Assembly (NCBI GenBank): GCA_016789245.1
Contig: JAEURM010000076.1
Coordinates: forward strand, 1 to 8,283
Direction: 5' to 3'
Source: Anaerolineales bacterium
Lineage (GTDB): Bacteria > Chloroflexota > Anaerolineae > Anaerolineales > UBA6663
Length of the DNA: 8,283 bases
Shown here: in pieces, positions 6,181 through 8,283 of the stretch
Layout of the letters: the number at the start of each line of letters is the position of its first letter
How positions within the stretch are numbered: the stretch's first letter is position 1
Program-made: the position numbers and the translations under genes
Notes under the pieces: model-generated
Told to the model about the DNA's origin: nothing
The model's database searches: none
What the model saw: the letters and a program-made list of their open reading frames with translations, nothing else

Positions 6181-7147
6181 ACAGCACCACCGGCGCAATG
6201 AGCGTGACAAGGTACCAAGCCGCGTCTACATTGTAGGCAAACAAGATTACCCACCACGTTGGCAGAGAAGCTAATACGGCCGCCCACGCAAGTTTTTTGT
6301 CTTCTAATACAGGCACTAGTTGCAGTAAATCATAATCATGCACGAGTGGGTTCACTACAAAACCCCATAACACCAAGGCTTCTAAGGAGAAGCGCCGCGT
6401 GGCCCGCCAGATGCCGGCAAGAATTAGCCCAGTCAGAATCAACCACAGCACTACAATGGCTACAGTTTGCTCACCCAATAGCACCCACAAGGTGCGGGGC
6501 ACAAAACCAGCCAAGGCTCTTTCAAAAAACGGGCGCGGCACACTCAGCCAACGCACGGGCCAATCGGGCATTAAGATAAAGCTGGGCAAATAAATGGCCG
6601 CCGTGGCCAAGCCGAAACTCCACGCCGAGCGCGGCACCCGGCCAGTGGCGCGATATAGCTTGTACCATTGCCCCACGGCAAAAAGTATCGGCAGGAGGCC
6701 CAATTGCGGCTTAAGGGTCATCAAGCTCAGCCACATCCCAGCTTTAGCAGAATCAGTTTGTAAATTGCGCCGGAAACCCCATAAGCCCAGCATGGCCAAG
6801 GCAGAGGACTGCCCGCCCACAAAGTGGGCAAAGACTGGCGCAAACCATAAAGCCCAAGCGCGCCCACGCGTGATGATAAGCACCGCCAACACCGGCCAAC
6901 CCAGCCAAAGGGCCATACTGAGCGGGCGTGGTAAAGCACTAAAGGCGGCAAAAATCATTACATAGGGCAACGGGTAGTAACTATTTTCAACGTAAACTTC
7001 AGCGCCATCTCGCCACCGTTGGCCAATTTGCATGAACGTTTCGTAATCAATTGGCCCTTGATTAAGTTGAATGATAAAGCTGAGATAGGCCAGATAGGGC
7101 GCAAGGCTAATGGCGAGAAAGGCCCAACCTCTTAGTTTAGATTTCAT
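6113..7147 (-). CDS. GT87-like (DUF2029) multi-membrane glycosyltransferase
   Basis: A 344-residue hydrophobic protein with roughly eight to ten predicted membrane helices (first about residues 8-27, last about 311-327). It resembles GT87/DUF2029 enzymes, GT-C fold mannosyltransferases that use polyprenyl-phosphate sugars outside the membrane. Supporting motifs are PIDYETF (32-38) in the first loop, with Asp34 a candidate catalytic acid; DGAEVYVENSYYPLPYVMIF (47-66), matching the family's G-x-x-x-Y then YP pattern; GQSSALAMLGLWG (112-124); LKPQLGLLP (145-153); and HDYDLLQLVP (270-279). The ATG overlaps the upstream acetyltransferase stop codon by one base (TAATG), implying translational coupling. 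The last 17 or so residues are Pro-rich (PGSATPPPETAPPR) and lie within the 68-bp convergent overlap with the GT4-GT26 gene. Donor and acceptor cannot be read from sequence. Confidence 0.78.
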   Translation of the reverse strand: MKSKLRGWAFLAISLAPYLAYLSFIIQLNQGPIDYETFMQIGQRWRDGAEVYVENSYYPLPYVMIFAAFSALPRPLSMALWLGWPVLAVLIITRGRAWALWFAPVFAHFVGGQSSALAMLGLWGFRRNLQTDSAKAGMWLSLMTLKPQLGLLPILFAVGQWYKLYRATGRVPRSAWSFGLATAAIYLPSFILMPDWPVRWLSVPRPFFERALAGFVPRTLWVLLGEQTVAIVVLWLILTGLILAGIWRATRRFSLEALVLWGFVVNPLVHDYDLLQLVPVLEDKKLAWAAVLASLPTWWVILFAYNVDAAWYLVTLIAPVVLFMYLGMKTPGSATPPPETAPPR

Positions 7148-8049
7148 TACATGAAAAACGGCGGGCTGGTGAAGAGATAGTTTTCAAACCGCGCCCACGT
7201 CAGCGGGGCCTCAGCCATAATTAAAGCGATGAACGAATCAATCTGACAGCCGCGCGAAAGTAGATAATCTACGGCGGTGCGGTTGACGACGGGCACATCC
7301 ACGCTAAAAGGCCACGCGTGCGCGGCGGCTTCCCGTTCCGCGTGCGCCAACACGGCGGGAAAATCTTCTGCGTGCAAAACGGCGAACGGCCCACTCATAT
7401 CTCCCACATAACCGTAACCCACCACTTGGCCGCCGCGTGTGTAAATGTAGCCTTGCCTATCCGTCATCAACCACGCATGGTCTACTTCACGCGTGTGGCC
7501 AAAGAGCGCGGCATCAAGTTGGTTGAGGGCGGGTAAAGATTCGGCGGTGAGGGGCGTGAACTGCAAATTCGTTTCCAGCGGCACGGTTTGCGGCTCACGC
7601 AAAAAAGTGTAAAGCGGAAAGTAAGGCGTAACGCCCGCCTTGAGATAGCGAGCTTGGGCACGCACATCCGCTGTGGCAATGATGAGGCGGTGCTTGGCGC
7701 CCTCACGCGGAAAGGCGCGGGCCAGCAGTTCCCGCCCCACGCCCGCGCTTTGCTGGCCGGGCAAAACAAAAAACTCCGTGAGTTCTCGCACGCCGCCGCG
7801 ATTGATGGAGCGCGCATAACCTAACACGTGCCCATCATTTTCAGCCAGCCAGAAGTGTTCAGCGGTGCGGGCCAAATGCTCAAACAAGCCGCGCCGCCGG
7901 TGCCACAATTTTTCCAGCACGGCGGGGTCATCACCGCCGGTCACCGCCATCACGCCGGTGCGCTCACCAAAATCCATGATGCTGGTGCGAAAAACTTGGT
8001 AGCAGGCGAAGGAGTCTTCAATTGTGCCGGGACGGAATGTAACAGGCAT
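7147..8049 (-). CDS. Tandem-domain GNAT family N-acetyltransferase
   Basis: A 300-residue cytoplasmic protein with two GNAT folds. The N-terminal domain (about 1-150) keeps the acetyl-CoA site: LTEFFVLPGQQ followed by SAGVGRELLA, i.e. Gln100-S-A-Gly103-V-Gly105 matching Q/R-x-x-G-x-G/A, preceded by the strand HFWLAENDGHVLGYA (65-79). The C-terminal domain (about 162-285) has GQVVGYGYV (207-215), GPFAVLHAEDFPAVLAHA (220-237) and NRTAVDYLLSRGCQIDSF (256-273) but no clear Q-x-x-G-x-G loop, so it is probably degenerate in CoA binding, as is common in double-GNAT proteins. The substrate is unknown. It is the first gene after mutS2 (73-bp gap filled by a palindromic element) and is coupled to the GT87-like gene by a TAATG overlap. 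No SD is seen before the ATG. Confidence 0.87.
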   Translation of the reverse strand: MPVTFRPGTIEDSFACYQVFRTSIMDFGERTGVMAVTGGDDPAVLEKLWHRRRGLFEHLARTAEHFWLAENDGHVLGYARSINRGGVRELTEFFVLPGQQSAGVGRELLARAFPREGAKHRLIIATADVRAQARYLKAGVTPYFPLYTFLREPQTVPLETNLQFTPLTAESLPALNQLDAALFGHTREVDHAWLMTDRQGYIYTRGGQVVGYGYVGDMSGPFAVLHAEDFPAVLAHAEREAAAHAWPFSVDVPVVNRTAVDYLLSRGCQIDSFIALIMAEAPLTWARFENYLFTSPPFFM

Positions 8050-8056
8050 GGTTCAT

Positions 8057-8118
8057 TGCATCGAATTACACGAATTACGCGAATTGATTCTTTCGTGAAA
8101 TTCGCGCAATTCGATGCA
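8057..8118. repeat. Iterated palindromic intergenic element, CGAATTACA units
   Basis: Two 29-nt arms (8057-8085 and 8090-8118) flank a 4-nt centre. The outer 11 bp pair perfectly (TGCATCGAATT with AATTCGATGCA), and about 23 of 29 positions pair overall. The left arm is built of 9-bp units, CGAATTACA, CGAATTACG and CGAATT. It fills the whole mutS2-acetyltransferase gap. There is no T-run for an intrinsic terminator. Confidence 0.78.
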
Positions 8119-8122
8119 GAGG

Positions 8123-8283
8123 TTACGCGCCTACCGCGAGTTTCACTACCGTTACGCCCTCGCCGCCTTCGTTTTCAGCGCCGGAGGCAAAGCTTTTTAC
8201 TACGGTGTTCTGCCGCAGAGCTTCCCGAATGGCTTGGCGCAGTTTGCCGGTGCCTTTGCCGTGTATCAGCCGCACCCACGGCA
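8123..8283 (-). CDS. mutS2: Endonuclease MutS2, C-terminal Smr domain, 5' partial
   Basis: Reading leftwards from the right edge gives 52 residues ending at a TAA (8125-8123). They begin PWVRLIHGKGTGKLRQAI and end with NEGGEGVTVVKLAVGA. The (I/L)HGKGTGxLR motif and the final GGxGVTVV strand are characteristic of the Smr domain that closes MutS2, a MutS homologue without a mismatch-repair role that acts on branched DNA or collided ribosomes. HGKGTG is part of the Smr nuclease site. The ATPase and core domains lie outside the window. A free-standing Smr protein cannot be fully excluded, but the sequence fits the MutS2 C-terminus best. It probably heads a minus-strand unit with the acetyltransferase and GT87-like genes. 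Confidence 0.88.
   Translation of the reverse strand, partial: PWVRLIHGKGTGKLRQAIREALRQNTVVKSFASGAENEGGEGVTVVKLAVGA

Noticed and set aside
6594..6965. Plus-strand open frame of 123 residues opposite the GT87-like gene
   Set aside because: It is basic and of low similarity to anything I recognise, while the minus strand gives a coherent multi-helix membrane protein with GT87 motifs.

Overview
The window looks like chromosomal DNA of a moderately GC-rich bacterium, most plausibly a member of the Chloroflexota (Anaerolineae-like). This is an inference. It rests on a VanW-family protein and a lipoprotein that both carry Thr/Pro-rich 'TPTPTP' stretches, a multi-membrane GT87-like protein, a DUF6504-like protein, few visible Shine-Dalgarno sites, and gaps filled with short-period dispersed repeats. 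No RNA gene, CRISPR array, transposase or integrase was seen.

Layout, plus strand: (1) a VanW-domain cell-envelope protein cut by the left edge; (2) an AT-rich lipoprotein gene lying between two 62-bp direct repeats that include the VanW stop region; (3) a small DUF6504-like gene with a promoter placed so that its mRNA would be leaderless; (4) a Cof-type HAD phosphatase; (5) a 619-residue two-enzyme glycosyltransferase (GT4 then WecG/TagA/CpsF GT26) whose linker is encoded by an in-frame palindromic repeat. Minus strand, from the right edge leftwards: the 3' end of mutS2 (Smr domain), a double-GNAT acetyltransferase, and a GT87-like membrane glycosyltransferase. The last two share a one-base stop/start overlap. 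The GT87-like gene meets the GT4-GT26 gene tail to tail and overlaps it by 68 bp.

Functional reading: VanW, the lipoprotein, the GT4-GT26 fusion and the GT87-like protein all point to the cell envelope and surface glycans, while DUF6504, HAD and mutS2 look like housekeeping. The main point of interest is the repeats. Each of the gaps between non-overlapping genes carries a different repeat family: CGCNAAG units of about 9 bp, the CCCTTCGGCAAGCTCAGGG type, CACGAAG units, and CGAATTACA units. A fifth family, with GTGTCGR 7-bp units, sits inside the glycosyltransferase reading frame and joins the two catalytic domains. I found no complete new defence or mobile system. The repeat-linked gene fusion and the repeat-flanked lipoprotein cassette are the most unusual items.
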